A stretch of 44,118 bases of DNA from positions 1 through 44,118 of the forward strand of contig JAZLDG010000051.1 of assembly GCA_045614565.1 (NCBI GenBank), in the 5' to 3' direction. Origin of the DNA: Scatosoma sp045614565. Lineage in GTDB: Bacteria > Bacillota > Clostridia > Christensenellales > Borkfalkiaceae. This document shows, piece after piece, positions 7,440-14,251 of the stretch. The position numbers and the translations under genes were made by a program. Numbering within the stretch: the first letter of the stretch is position 1; the number at the start of each line of letters is the position of its first letter. The notes beneath the pieces are model-generated. The model saw only the letters and a program-made list of their open reading frames with translations, was not told the DNA's origin and searched no databases.

Positions 7440-9401
7440 TCAACCGAGCTGCGTGCCGCTGGCAACGTCCTTTTCGGGGGTAATGAGCGAAAGCGTACCC
7501 GTTTCGTCTTCCGCGGCAAGGATCATTCCTTCGGAAAGAATACCGCATACCTTTCTCGGCGCAAGGTTGGTGACGAACACCACTTTTTTGCCGACCATTT
7601 CTTCGGGCGTGTAATGCTTGGCAATACCCGACACGATCGTGCGCGTTTCGTTCCCGAATTTCACCGTTTCTTTCAAAAGCTTGTTGGATTTTTCCACCCG
7701 TTCGCAAGCCACGATTTCCCCTACGCGAAGCTGTACCTTTACGAAATCGTCAAAGGTAATTTCAGGAGCTTTTTCTTCTACGGGCGTATCCGTTTTCTGT
7801 TCGGATTTTTGCGCTTCCGCAATTTGCGCGGCGCGGATTTTTTCAATCTCGGGCGCAAGCGTTTTGAAATCGATACGCGCAAACAAGGGCGGAACGGCGG
7901 TGACCGTTACGATTTCGCGCATACCGAACGAAGCGCAAGCTTCAAGCGTTCTGCTTTTGCCGTTAAACGCCGCGAAGATTTTTGCGCTCGTTTCGGGCAT
8001 AAAACTATCCAAAAGGCTCGCGCCGATTTGGATTGCTTCGGCAAGGTTGTACAAAACGTCGTTCAAACGGGATTTCTTGCTTTCGTCCTTGGCGAGCGCC
8101 CAAGGCATCGTTTCGTCGATATATTTATTCGCGCGGCGGAACAGCGTGAAAATTTCCGTGATCGCGTCCGCAATCCGAAGCTCGTCCGCTTTCGCAACCA
8201 CTTTCGCGGCTACGCTAGAAACCGTAGCCTTAAATTCCGCGTCGGGATCTTGCTCGTTTTCCGTTAAGGATTTTTGCACCGTACCGCCGAAGTATTTATC
8301 GATCATCGCGATCGTGCGGCTGACGAGATTCCCCAAAACGTTGGCAAGCTCGGTGTTGAAGCGTTCGGCAACCAGCTCCCACGTGATTTGACCGTCGTTA
8401 TCGAAGGGCATTTCGTGCAAAACGAAATACCGAACGGCGTCCACGCCGAACAGCCGTGCCAAATCGTCCGCGTAAATGACGTTGCCTTTGGATTTACTCA
8501 TTTTGCCGTCGCCCATCAAAAGCCAAGGATGTCCGAATACTTGCTTTGGCAACGGTTCGCCGAGCGCCATCAAGAAAATGGGCCAGTAAATGGTGTGGAA
8601 ACGCAAAATGTCTTTGCCGATCAAATGCAAGTCCGCAGGCCAGTATTTTTTATAGTTTTCGCCGTGGTTACCGTCTACGTCGTAGCCGATACCCGTGATA
8701 TAGTTCGTGAGCGCGTCCAACCAAACGTATACGACGTGGCGGGAATCGAACTCGACGGGAACGCCCCAAGTAAAGGAAGTACGCGAAACGCAAAGGTCTT
8801 GCAGTCCTTTGAGCAAAAAGTTGTTCATCATCTCGTTTTTACGGGAAACGGGCTGGATAAACTCGGGGTGGGTTTGGATATGCTCGATCAAGCGGTCGGC
8901 ATATTTGCTCATTTTGAAGAAATACGCTTCTTCCTTGGCAGGCTTGACTTCTCTGCCGCAATCGGGACATTTACCGTCTACGAGTTGGCTTTCCGTCCAA
9001 AAGGATTCGCAAGGCGTACAGTACATTCCTTCGTAGTAGCCTTTATAAATATCCCCTTGGTCGTAGAATTTTTTGAAGATTTTGGACACCGTTTTCACGT
9101 GGTCTTTATCCGTCGTACGCATAAATTTATCGTACGAAGTACCGACGAGATCCCAAATACCTTTGATTTCGCCCGCGATTTCGTCCACGAATGCTTGGGG
9201 CGTTACGCCTGCCGCCGTCGCTTTTTCTTGGATTTTCTGACCGTGCTCGTCCGTACCCGTTTGGAAAAATACGTCGTAGCCTTGTTTACGCTTAAAACGC
9301 GCAATCGCGTCCGCAAGCACCGCTTCGTAAGTGTTGCCGATGTGCGGTTTGCCCGAAGTATAGGCGATTGCCGTCGTGATATAATAGGGTTTGTTTGCCA
9401 T
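7440..9401 (-). CDS. metG: Methionyl-tRNA synthetase
   Basis: This enzyme attaches methionine to tRNA-Met. It has 653 residues. The HIGH-type motif KPHIGNTYEA lies near the N-terminus, a zinc-binding CTPCESFW...CPDCG insertion at about 127-148, and the KMSKS loop GKMSKSKGN at about 300. The C-terminal domain from about residue 545 (DFVKVQLRVGEI...NLAPRKVCG) is the EMAPII/Trbp111-like tRNA-binding and dimerisation domain often fused in bacteria. The ATG follows TAAGGAG and a promoter lies at 9434-9462. No T-box is visible in its short leader. It is the first gene of the operon with tatD, the radical SAM gene and ksgA. Confidence 0.97.
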   Translation of the reverse strand: MANKPYYITTAIAYTSGKPHIGNTYEAVLADAIARFKRKQGYDVFFQTGTDEHGQKIQEKATAAGVTPQAFVDEIAGEIKGIWDLVGTSYDKFMRTTDKDHVKTVSKIFKKFYDQGDIYKGYYEGMYCTPCESFWTESQLVDGKCPDCGREVKPAKEEAYFFKMSKYADRLIEHIQTHPEFIQPVSRKNEMMNNFLLKGLQDLCVSRTSFTWGVPVEFDSRHVVYVWLDALTNYITGIGYDVDGNHGENYKKYWPADLHLIGKDILRFHTIYWPIFLMALGEPLPKQVFGHPWLLMGDGKMSKSKGNVIYADDLARLFGVDAVRYFVLHEMPFDNDGQITWELVAERFNTELANVLGNLVSRTIAMIDKYFGGTVQKSLTENEQDPDAEFKATVSSVAAKVVAKADELRIADAITEIFTLFRRANKYIDETMPWALAKDESKKSRLNDVLYNLAEAIQIGASLLDSFMPETSAKIFAAFNGKSRTLEACASFGMREIVTVTAVPPLFARIDFKTLAPEIEKIRAAQIAEAQKSEQKTDTPVEEKAPEITFDDFVKVQLRVGEIVACERVEKSNKLLKETVKFGNETRTIVSGIAKHYTPEEMVGKKVVFVTNLAPRKVCGILSEGMILAAEDETGTLSLITPEKDVASGTQLG

Positions 9402-9433
9402 AAAACGCTCCTTATACTACTTAATTCCTTTGT

Positions 9434-9462
9434 ATTATACAACTTTTCAAACAAAAAGTAAA
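9434..9462 (-). promoter_or_regulatory. Promoter of the metG operon
   Basis: On the minus strand TTTACT (9457-9462), 17 bases, TATAAT (9434-9439). The leader is about 26 bases and holds TAAGGAG (9408-9414), so there is no room for a riboswitch. Confidence 0.7.
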
Positions 9463-9470
9463 ACGTTTTA

Positions 9471-9506
9471 CACCACCCGCGCGCGTTTTATCGCGCGCGG
9501 GTGGTG
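9471..9506. repeat. GC-rich perfect 15-bp hairpin between divergent genes
   Basis: The arms 9471-9485 and 9492-9506 (CACCACCCGCGCGCG and its complement) are perfect with a TTTTAT loop. No T-run follows on either strand. It lies between the metG promoter and the spmA start, where no terminator is needed. Function unknown. Confidence 0.6.
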
Positions 9507-9549
9507 ACTTCGTGGCATTTTTGCGTATTTTTGCGCATATATTTATGCT

Positions 9550-10146
9550 ATGAATATACTTTTTGCTATTGTTTTTATTCTCTCTGCCGTTATTTTGCTT
9601 TTTATTTCCCCCGACACCTTTTTGAGCGCACTTTTGGACGGCTCGTCCAAAAGTGCGACCTTATGCCTTTCTTTGCTCGCCACCTATTCGGTTTGGCTCG
9701 GACTTATGCAAGTTTGGGAAGACAGCGGCGTTTCCCGTGCCGTTTCCCGTCTATTAAAACCCGTTGCGAAAAAACTGTTCAAAACGAACGACGAAGAAAC
9801 GCTCAACGCCTTGGCAATGAACGCGTCCGTTAATTTGTTGGGAATTTCAGGCGCGGCAACCCCTTACGGTATCCGCGCGGCGCAGCTTCTCGACAACGCC
9901 CCCAACGCCGAACATTCTTCGGCGATGCTGTTCGTCATCAACGCGACGTCCATTCAACTGCTTCCAACTTCTATCATCGCTATTCGTACGGCGTTGCATA
10001 GCGTTGCGCCTGCGGATATCGTGCTTCCTACCCTTTGCACTTCTCTTTTCTCAACCCTACTCGGCGTAGTTCTCGTATATTTGCTCGTTCCGACCAAAAA
10101 ACGAGCACCGATTTCATTAAAAATCAAGGGGGCAGGTATGCAATGA
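9550..10146 (+). CDS. spmA: Spore maturation protein A
   Basis: This 198-residue integral membrane protein belongs to the nucleoside-recognition (Gate) family; SpmA acts with SpmB in the dehydration of the spore core, from work in Bacillus. Visible hallmarks are the VWLGLMQVWEDSGVS segment (about 49-63), NLLGISGAATPYGIRA (about 95-110) and FVINATSIQLLPTSIIAIR (about 127-145). It overlaps spmB by ATGA. No Shine-Dalgarno sequence precedes the ATG. A TATATT (9538-9543) lies six bases before it; CATATATT also resembles the -10 of mother-cell sigma E promoters, but the -35 is poor. The start agrees with the usual SpmA N-terminus. Confidence 0.88.
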   Translation: MNILFAIVFILSAVILLFISPDTFLSALLDGSSKSATLCLSLLATYSVWLGLMQVWEDSGVSRAVSRLLKPVAKKLFKTNDEETLNALAMNASVNLLGISGAATPYGIRAAQLLDNAPNAEHSSAMLFVINATSIQLLPTSIIAIRTALHSVAPADIVLPTLCTSLFSTLLGVVLVYLLVPTKKRAPISLKIKGAGMQ

Positions 10147-10658
10147 ATTACGTTCTCGCCCTGTTTATCCCCTTAATTTTTCTCGTTTCGTTCTGCTTTG
10201 CACTCCATAAAAAAGTCCGCGTGTTCGACAGCTTCACGACGGGCGTGAAAGGCGCGATCCCGCTCGTTACGTCTATTTTTCCCTATATCGCCGCGGTAAC
10301 GATGCTCACCAAGCTTTTAGAAGTGAGCGGCTTGGAAACGCAAATCACACAGCTTCTTTCCCCGCTCTTTTCGTCCGTCGGCGTAGCGCAGGAAATCGCA
10401 CCGCTGATCTTTATCAAACCGCTATCGGGGAGCGGATCAATCGTCGTGCTTTCGGAAATTTTCACGCGCTACGGCGTGGATAGCTACATCGCGCGGTGTG
10501 CGTGCGTTGCCTACGGCTCGTCCGAAACTATTTTTTACATAGGCGCGGTGTATTTCGCAGGTCTAAAACGAAAAAAATTAACGCTCGCGTTGTGTATTTC
10601 CGTCTTTTCCTATCTCGCTTCCGTCATTTTATGCTGCTTTTTATGTCAATTTATGTGA
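10143..10658 (+). CDS. spmB: Spore maturation protein B
   Basis: This 171-residue membrane protein is the partner of SpmA. It has the Gate-family pattern TTGVKGAIPLVTSIFPYIAAV (split between residues 29 and 50), IKPLSGSGSI (about 95-104) and the VAYGSSETIFYIGAVYF segment near the C-terminus. The start at 10143 is chosen because its ATG overlaps the spmA TGA by four bases and AAGGGGG precedes it; the frame is open upstream but lies within spmA. Coupled translation of the two proteins is likely. Together with spoVT this supports a spore-forming host. Confidence 0.9.
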   Translation: MNYVLALFIPLIFLVSFCFALHKKVRVFDSFTTGVKGAIPLVTSIFPYIAAVTMLTKLLEVSGLETQITQLLSPLFSSVGVAQEIAPLIFIKPLSGSGSIVVLSEIFTRYGVDSYIARCACVAYGSSETIFYIGAVYFAGLKRKKLTLALCISVFSYLASVILCCFLCQFM

Positions 10659-10763
10659 AAATTTTACAAAATAACACAAAGTCCGTGTAAATATGTTCAA
10701 AAATAACATTTTTTGCAAGAATATATTGTTTTTTTGGCGTAAAAAATTTTTTATAAATTTTTC

Positions 10764-10792
10764 TTTACTTTTTTAGCAAAGCGTGATAAAAT
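10764..10792 (+). promoter_or_regulatory. Promoter of a candidate small RNA
   Basis: TTTACT (10764-10769), 17 bases, TAAAAT (10787-10792). It points into a non-coding stretch that ends in a strong terminator. The interval 10659-10763 behind it is AT-rich, with only a weak 5-bp hairpin plus T-run near 10693-10714 that might end spmB transcription. Confidence 0.65.
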
Positions 10793-10798
10793 ATACTT

Positions 10799-10902
10799 GT
10801 AAATCGGTTGGGGACAACCGAAAAGATACAGCTCATCATTTTCCCCCTTATCATATAGGTAGCCGCTTTAAGGTCGTAAGATCTTAAAGCGGCTATCGTT
10901 TT
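10799..10902 (+). ncRNA. Candidate small RNA of about 105 nt
   Basis: The interval has a promoter, no open reading frame and a Rho-independent end. From 10804 to 10821 a 7-bp stem (TCGGTTG with CAACCGA) carries a GGGA tetraloop of the GNRA type. A 35-base single-stranded region with a pyrimidine-rich CCCCC follows. The 3' hairpin pairs 10861-10872 with 10883-10894 (12 perfect pairs) and ends in TTTT (10899-10902), overlapping the end of glmM, which runs the other way. It does not match any RNA family I can recognise. It could act in trans or simply insulate spmB from glmM. Confidence 0.55.
10861..10902 (+). terminator. Terminator of the small RNA, convergent with glmM
   Basis: A perfect 12-bp stem AGCCGCTTTAAG with a ten-base loop is followed by TTTT on the plus strand. 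On the minus strand, downstream of glmM, the same stem lacks a good T-run, so it serves mainly the plus-strand transcript. Confidence 0.75.
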
Positions 10903-12271
10903 ATTCCGTTCGTTCGTAGCCGCGGCTACGGATTACTTCGACGATTTTTTCTACCTTTTGTTCACACTTTTCAAGCGTTTCCGCTTCCACCATTACGCGA
11001 ACGACGGGCTCCGTTCCCGACTGTCGGACGAGCACGCGTCCGCTGCCTTGCAAGTCTTTTTCGACCGCTTGGATTGCTGCAAGTAAGTATTCGTCGTTGA
11101 GCGTCGCTCGTTTATCGGTGACGCGAACGTTTTTCAAAACCTGCGGATATACGCGCATCGGTGCGACGAGCGCGGAAAGCGGGCGTTTTTTATCGAGCAT
11201 TGCCTGCATTACCTTTAAGCTCGTCAACAAGCCGTCGCCCGTCGTGGCGTACTTGGAAAAAATGATATGCCCCGACTGCTCGCCGCCGAGAGAATATCCC
11301 CCGCTTGCCATACGTTCGTAGACGTATTTATCGCCTACGGGCGTTTTTTCGTACGTGATCCCCAAATCGTCCAAGGCTTTATACAGCCCGAAGTTGGACA
11401 TTACGGTAGTGACAACGGTGTTTTTTAACAGTTCGCCCTTTTCTTTCAAATAGCTTGCGTACAAATATAAAATTTGGTCGCCGTCCACGACGTTGCCCTT
11501 TTCGTCTACGCAAAGACAGCGATCCGCGTCGCCGTCGTAGGCAAAACCGATATCCAAGCCCTTTTCCACGACGAATTTTTGTAAATTGTCTATGTGCGTA
11601 GAGCCTACGCCCGCGTTTATGTTCGTGCCGTCGGGTTCTACGCCCGTTACGAACGTCGTTGCTCCCAACGCGTCAAACACGGCTTTTGCGATATTCCACG
11701 CGCTACCGTTCGCACAGTCAAGCCCGACTTTTAAGCCCTTAAAACTGTACACGCCAAGGGAAATCAAATACCCCACGTAACGGTTTCTGCCCGCCACGTA
11801 ATCGACCGTCCTGCCGATTTTTTCGCGCTTGGCACGGGGGAGCTGTTCCCCATCGTTCATTTTGTCAAGGTCGGCTTCGATAAGCTCAATCGTTTCTTCG
11901 TCCATTTTCTCGCCTTGGGCGTTAAAGAGCTTGATCCCGTTGTCATAGAACGGATTATGGCTTGCGGATATCATAATCCCGCAATCGAAGCCGTCCGTGC
12001 GTACCACGTATGCGACGGACGGGGTTGTGGTCACGTGTAAAAGGTATGCGTCCGCGCCCGAAGCGACGATCCCGCCCGCCAGCGCGTATTCAAACATATA
12101 CCCCGACCGACGGGTGTCCTTGCCGATGACGATACGGGCTTTTTCGCCCTTTCCTTGCTTCTTTTCACTTAAATAACGCCCTAAAAATCTACCGATGCGG
12201 AAGGCGTGCTCCGCCGTCAGGCTCTCGTTGGCTTCGCCACGGAACCCGTCTGTTCCAAAATATTTACTCAT
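10901..12271 (-). CDS. glmM: Phosphoglucosamine mutase
   Basis: GlmM converts glucosamine-6-phosphate to glucosamine-1-phosphate, the step before GlmU in UDP-GlcNAc synthesis for peptidoglycan. The 456-residue protein starts YFGTDGFRG, carries the phosphoserine loop ISASHNPFYDNGIK (about 100-113), the metal loop DGDADRC (about 246), the sugar-binding GEQSGH (about 332) and the C-terminal phosphate site RQSGTEP. Length and motifs are normal. The ATG follows AGAGGAAA. It lies 53 bases after a gene for a GlmU-like left-handed beta-helix acyltransferase on the same strand, so the two probably form an operon for amino sugar activation. Confidence 0.97.
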   Translation of the reverse strand: MSKYFGTDGFRGEANESLTAEHAFRIGRFLGRYLSEKKQGKGEKARIVIGKDTRRSGYMFEYALAGGIVASGADAYLLHVTTTPSVAYVVRTDGFDCGIMISASHNPFYDNGIKLFNAQGEKMDEETIELIEADLDKMNDGEQLPRAKREKIGRTVDYVAGRNRYVGYLISLGVYSFKGLKVGLDCANGSAWNIAKAVFDALGATTFVTGVEPDGTNINAGVGSTHIDNLQKFVVEKGLDIGFAYDGDADRCLCVDEKGNVVDGDQILYLYASYLKEKGELLKNTVVTTVMSNFGLYKALDDLGITYEKTPVGDKYVYERMASGGYSLGGEQSGHIIFSKYATTGDGLLTSLKVMQAMLDKKRPLSALVAPMRVYPQVLKNVRVTDKRATLNDEYLLAAIQAVEKDLQGSGRVLVRQSGTEPVVRVMVEAETLEKCEQKVEKIVEVIRSRGYERTE

Positions 12272-12324
12272 TGTTATTTCCTCTTATTTTCTCTTATTAC
12301 AAGCCGCGCCGTTTCGGCTTTTTA

Positions 12325-12984
12325 TCATTCGATTATTGTTTGTTGTCCGTTTGTTTTATAAATATGGTTTGCTTTGACCGTGCCGCGAACGCAAGACAAG
12401 GGATAAATACGCGCGTTCCGTCCTACGATAGTCCCAGGGTTGAGTACGCTGTTACACCCGACTTCCACGAAGTCGCCGAGCATTGCGCCCACCTTTTTTC
12501 TACCCGTTTCTATCCGCTTATCCCCGTCCTTGATAACGACGGGTGCTTTGTCCGACTTGACGTTGGACGTGACTGCGCCTGCGCCTAAATGCACTTTATA
12601 CCCTAAAATACTGTCGCCGACGTAATTGAAATGCGGTACTTGCGCGCCGTCGAACAAGACGGCGTTTTTGAGTTCCACCGAGTTACCCACCACGCAATTT
12701 TCGCCGATGAGTACGCTACCGCGAACAAAGGCACAATGTCGTATTTCGCTACCCGCGCCGATGATACAGGGCGGGTTGATTTGCGCCGTGGGCGCGATCG
12801 TCGCGCTTTTTTCTATCCATATTCCGTCTGCTATTTCCCTATAACGGGATTTGTCGAGCTTTTCCCCCAGCTCCAAGATCTGCGTTTTCAAATCCGATAA
12901 CGCTTCCCAAGGATAGGTGAAACCCGACAAATACGCGCCTGCCTGCGTATGCGACAGGTCAAATAAATCCTTAATTTCGTACAT
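12325..12984 (-). CDS. Left-handed beta-helix acyltransferase, GlmU C-domain-like
   Basis: This 219-residue protein has an N-terminal helical segment (about 1-45) and then hexapeptide repeats that form a left-handed beta-helix. The stretch with SVELKNA, HFNYVGDSILG, LGAGAVTSNVK and the later VGCNSVLNPGTIVG parallels the acetyltransferase half of GlmU, including the HxxYxGD and N residues near the active site. The uridylyltransferase half of GlmU is missing. Acetylation of glucosamine-1-phosphate is plausible because glmM follows, but other sugar-nucleotide acyltransferases and pyrophosphorylase-like proteins share this fold. The ATG follows AGAGGAAA; a TATAAT (13070-13075) lies about 85 bases upstream with a poorly spaced TTGAGC. 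Confidence 0.8.
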   Translation of the reverse strand: MYEIKDLFDLSHTQAGAYLSGFTYPWEALSDLKTQILELGEKLDKSRYREIADGIWIEKSATIAPTAQINPPCIIGAGSEIRHCAFVRGSVLIGENCVVGNSVELKNAVLFDGAQVPHFNYVGDSILGYKVHLGAGAVTSNVKSDKAPVVIKDGDKRIETGRKKVGAMLGDFVEVGCNSVLNPGTIVGRNARIYPLSCVRGTVKANHIYKTNGQQTIIE

Positions 12985-13096
12985 TAAATTTCCTCTTATT
13001 TTTTATTTCCTTTTCGCGCCTTTGCTTGAACGGCGAAAGCAAGCTTCGGGGCGTCAATTCCTACCGTTTATTATATTCTTTTTAGAAAAAAGTTGC

Positions 13097-13636
13097 TCAA
13101 ATTGAATTCCCCATTTCATAGGCAATTAGCGTCAGCTCGGGGCGGTTCAAAACTTCCCCCTTTTCGTAAACGCCTTTCCCATATAGCGTGCCTTTTTCTT
13201 CGTAACCGTCGATACACTTGGCAAAACCGTGAAAACAATCGAGCGTCGTATCGAGCGTATCGCGGTCTTCTTCCGCTGCCGTCGCGATATAATACAGCTC
13301 CTTATTCGCAATTTCCGTCCAACGGGCTACGGTGCGGTCGATGACGGTTTTTAATTGCGCGCAAATGGAATAAAAATAGACGGGGCTGGATAAAACGAGT
13401 ACGTCGCAATCGATAATCTTTTGCAAAATTTCGCCCATATCGTCGTTGAACGCACACCTGCCCCCGTGATCTTTACAAAAATAGCAACCCGTACAAGGCG
13501 CAATCTTCTTTTCCGCTACGCGGATTTTTTCCACGTCGTGCCCCTTATCGCGCGCGCCTTTCGCAAATTCGTCGCATAAAATATCCGAATTACCGCCCTT
13601 TCTCGGACTACCCGAAAGTATTAAAACTTTTTTCAT
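13097..13636 (-). CDS. Flavodoxin-fold NAD(P)H-dependent oxidoreductase with Cys motif
   Basis: This 179-residue FMN-dependent reductase begins KVLILSGSPRKGGNS, the phosphate-binding loop of the family. A cysteine motif, CTGCYFCKDHGGRC (about residues 47-60; C-x2-C-x2-C-x6-C), follows and resembles the compact cluster motif of iron-sulfur flavoproteins, although many members with similar cysteines bind only FMN. SSPVYFYSICAQLKTVIDR is the usual flavin-binding segment. The start at 13636 is chosen for its GGGAGAG ribosome binding site and the conserved N-terminus; the open frame further upstream overlaps the XRE gene. It follows two XRE genes in one operon, which suggests a stress- or redox-induced function. 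Confidence 0.87.
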   Translation of the reverse strand: MKKVLILSGSPRKGGNSDILCDEFAKGARDKGHDVEKIRVAEKKIAPCTGCYFCKDHGGRCAFNDDMGEILQKIIDCDVLVLSSPVYFYSICAQLKTVIDRTVARWTEIANKELYYIATAAEEDRDTLDTTLDCFHGFAKCIDGYEEKGTLYGKGVYEKGEVLNRPELTLIAYEMGNSI

Positions 13637-13650
13637 TTTCTCTCTCCCTA

Positions 13651-13863
13651 CTACCAGTTTTTCTTGATATCGCGCCCGATTAACTCGTCTACGGATATTT
13701 CGTAAAAATCCGCTAACGCAACGCAATTTTCAATCGTCGGCGTACGCCGATTATCTTCCCATAAACTAATCGTGGATTGATGTATCCCCGTCTTTTGCGC
13801 AAGCTCCGATTGTGTGATATTCCGTTTTTCTCTATGTTCTTTTAGCTCTTTTCCGTAATTCAT
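13651..13863 (-). CDS. XRE-family HTH regulator, downstream copy of a tandem pair
   Basis: This 70-residue protein is one Cro/C1 helix-turn-helix domain (ITQSELAQKTGIHQSTISLWE at about residues 16-36, split here for clarity as ITQSELAQK and TGIHQSTISLWE) plus FYEISVDELIG. It closely resembles the preceding gene at 13868-14077: both share QSTIS.WE, DFYEI..DEL.GRD and the ending KKNW, so the two arose by tandem duplication. Four bases separate the pair, and the flavin reductase starts 14 bases further on. The recognition helices are almost the same, so the two may bind the same operators or form heterodimers. Confidence 0.88.
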   Translation of the reverse strand: MNYGKELKEHREKRNITQSELAQKTGIHQSTISLWEDNRRTPTIENCVALADFYEISVDELIGRDIKKNW

Positions 13864-13867
13864 TTTT

Positions 13868-14077
13868 TTACCAGTTTTTCTTCTTATCCCGCCCGACGAG
13901 TTCGTCTAACGTGATTTCATAAAAATCCGCCAACTTCATACAATCCGCCACGTTGGGAATATTAACCCCCTTTTCCCAAGCACTAATGGTGGATTGCGGA
14001 ATTTGCGTAGCTTTTGCCAACTGCGCCTGCGTTAAATTCCGAGATTTTCTATTTTCTTTCAGTGATTGTGTTATCAT
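13868..14077 (-). CDS. XRE-family HTH regulator, upstream copy of a tandem pair
   Basis: This 69-residue single-domain regulator has the helix-turn-helix at LTQAQLAKATQIPQSTISAW (about 15-34) and the FYEITLDELVGRDKKKNW tail. The start follows GGAGGG at 14083-14088. It heads the operon of the second XRE gene and the flavin reductase. Two matched dyads of the form TARCAG-N4-CTGTTA lie upstream at 14100-14115 and 14129-14144, so autorepression is likely. The divergent side has a perfect promoter but no gene (see the operator entry). Confidence 0.88.
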   Translation of the reverse strand: MITQSLKENRKSRNLTQAQLAKATQIPQSTISAWEKGVNIPNVADCMKLADFYEITLDELVGRDKKKNW

Positions 14078-14099
14078 ATGTATCCCTCCTATAATAAAA

Positions 14100-14151
14100 T
14101 AACAGAAAACTGCTAAAAATGCTTGACATAACAGTATCCTGTTATTATAAT
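14100..14151 (+). promoter_or_regulatory. Operator pair with an orphan perfect promoter
   Basis: The dyads TAACAG-AAAA-CTGCTA (14100-14115) and TAACAG-TATC-CTGTTA (14129-14144) are centred 29 bp apart. The second lies wholly inside the 17-bp spacer of a plus-strand promoter TTGACA (14123-14128) / TATAAT (14146-14151). That promoter has no gene downstream: within about 80 bases transcription meets the pckA terminator hairpin. The arrangement copies the XRE module at 1.7 kb. Confidence 0.75.
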
Positions 14152-14197
14152 ATAATTATATATTATTGCAAGAAAAAACTTCGCTTGTTGTCACACG

Positions 14198-14242
14198 ATA
14201 TGAAAAACGCCCGTTGCGTTCCGCACCGGTCGTTTTTCATAT
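14198..14242. terminator. Terminator after pckA, also facing the orphan promoter
   Basis: ATATGAAAAACG (14198-14209) pairs with CGTTTTTCATAT (14231-14242), and the 21 bases between them pair further (TGCG-TTC-CGCA core). A- and T-runs on both arms make it usable on both strands. It ends pckA on the minus strand, and any RNA from the promoter at 14123-14151. Confidence 0.7.
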
Positions 14243-14251
14243 TCGTTTTAA

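Noticed and set aside
7440..7519. The upstream extension of tatD (MPRKTKRVRF...)
   Set aside because: It overlaps the 3' end of metG by 80 bases and lacks a ribosome binding site; the family N-terminus is MYIDAHCHL at 7438.
8274..9461. A 395-codon open frame opposite metG
   Set aside because: Antisense shadow of metG without start signals or recognisable domains.
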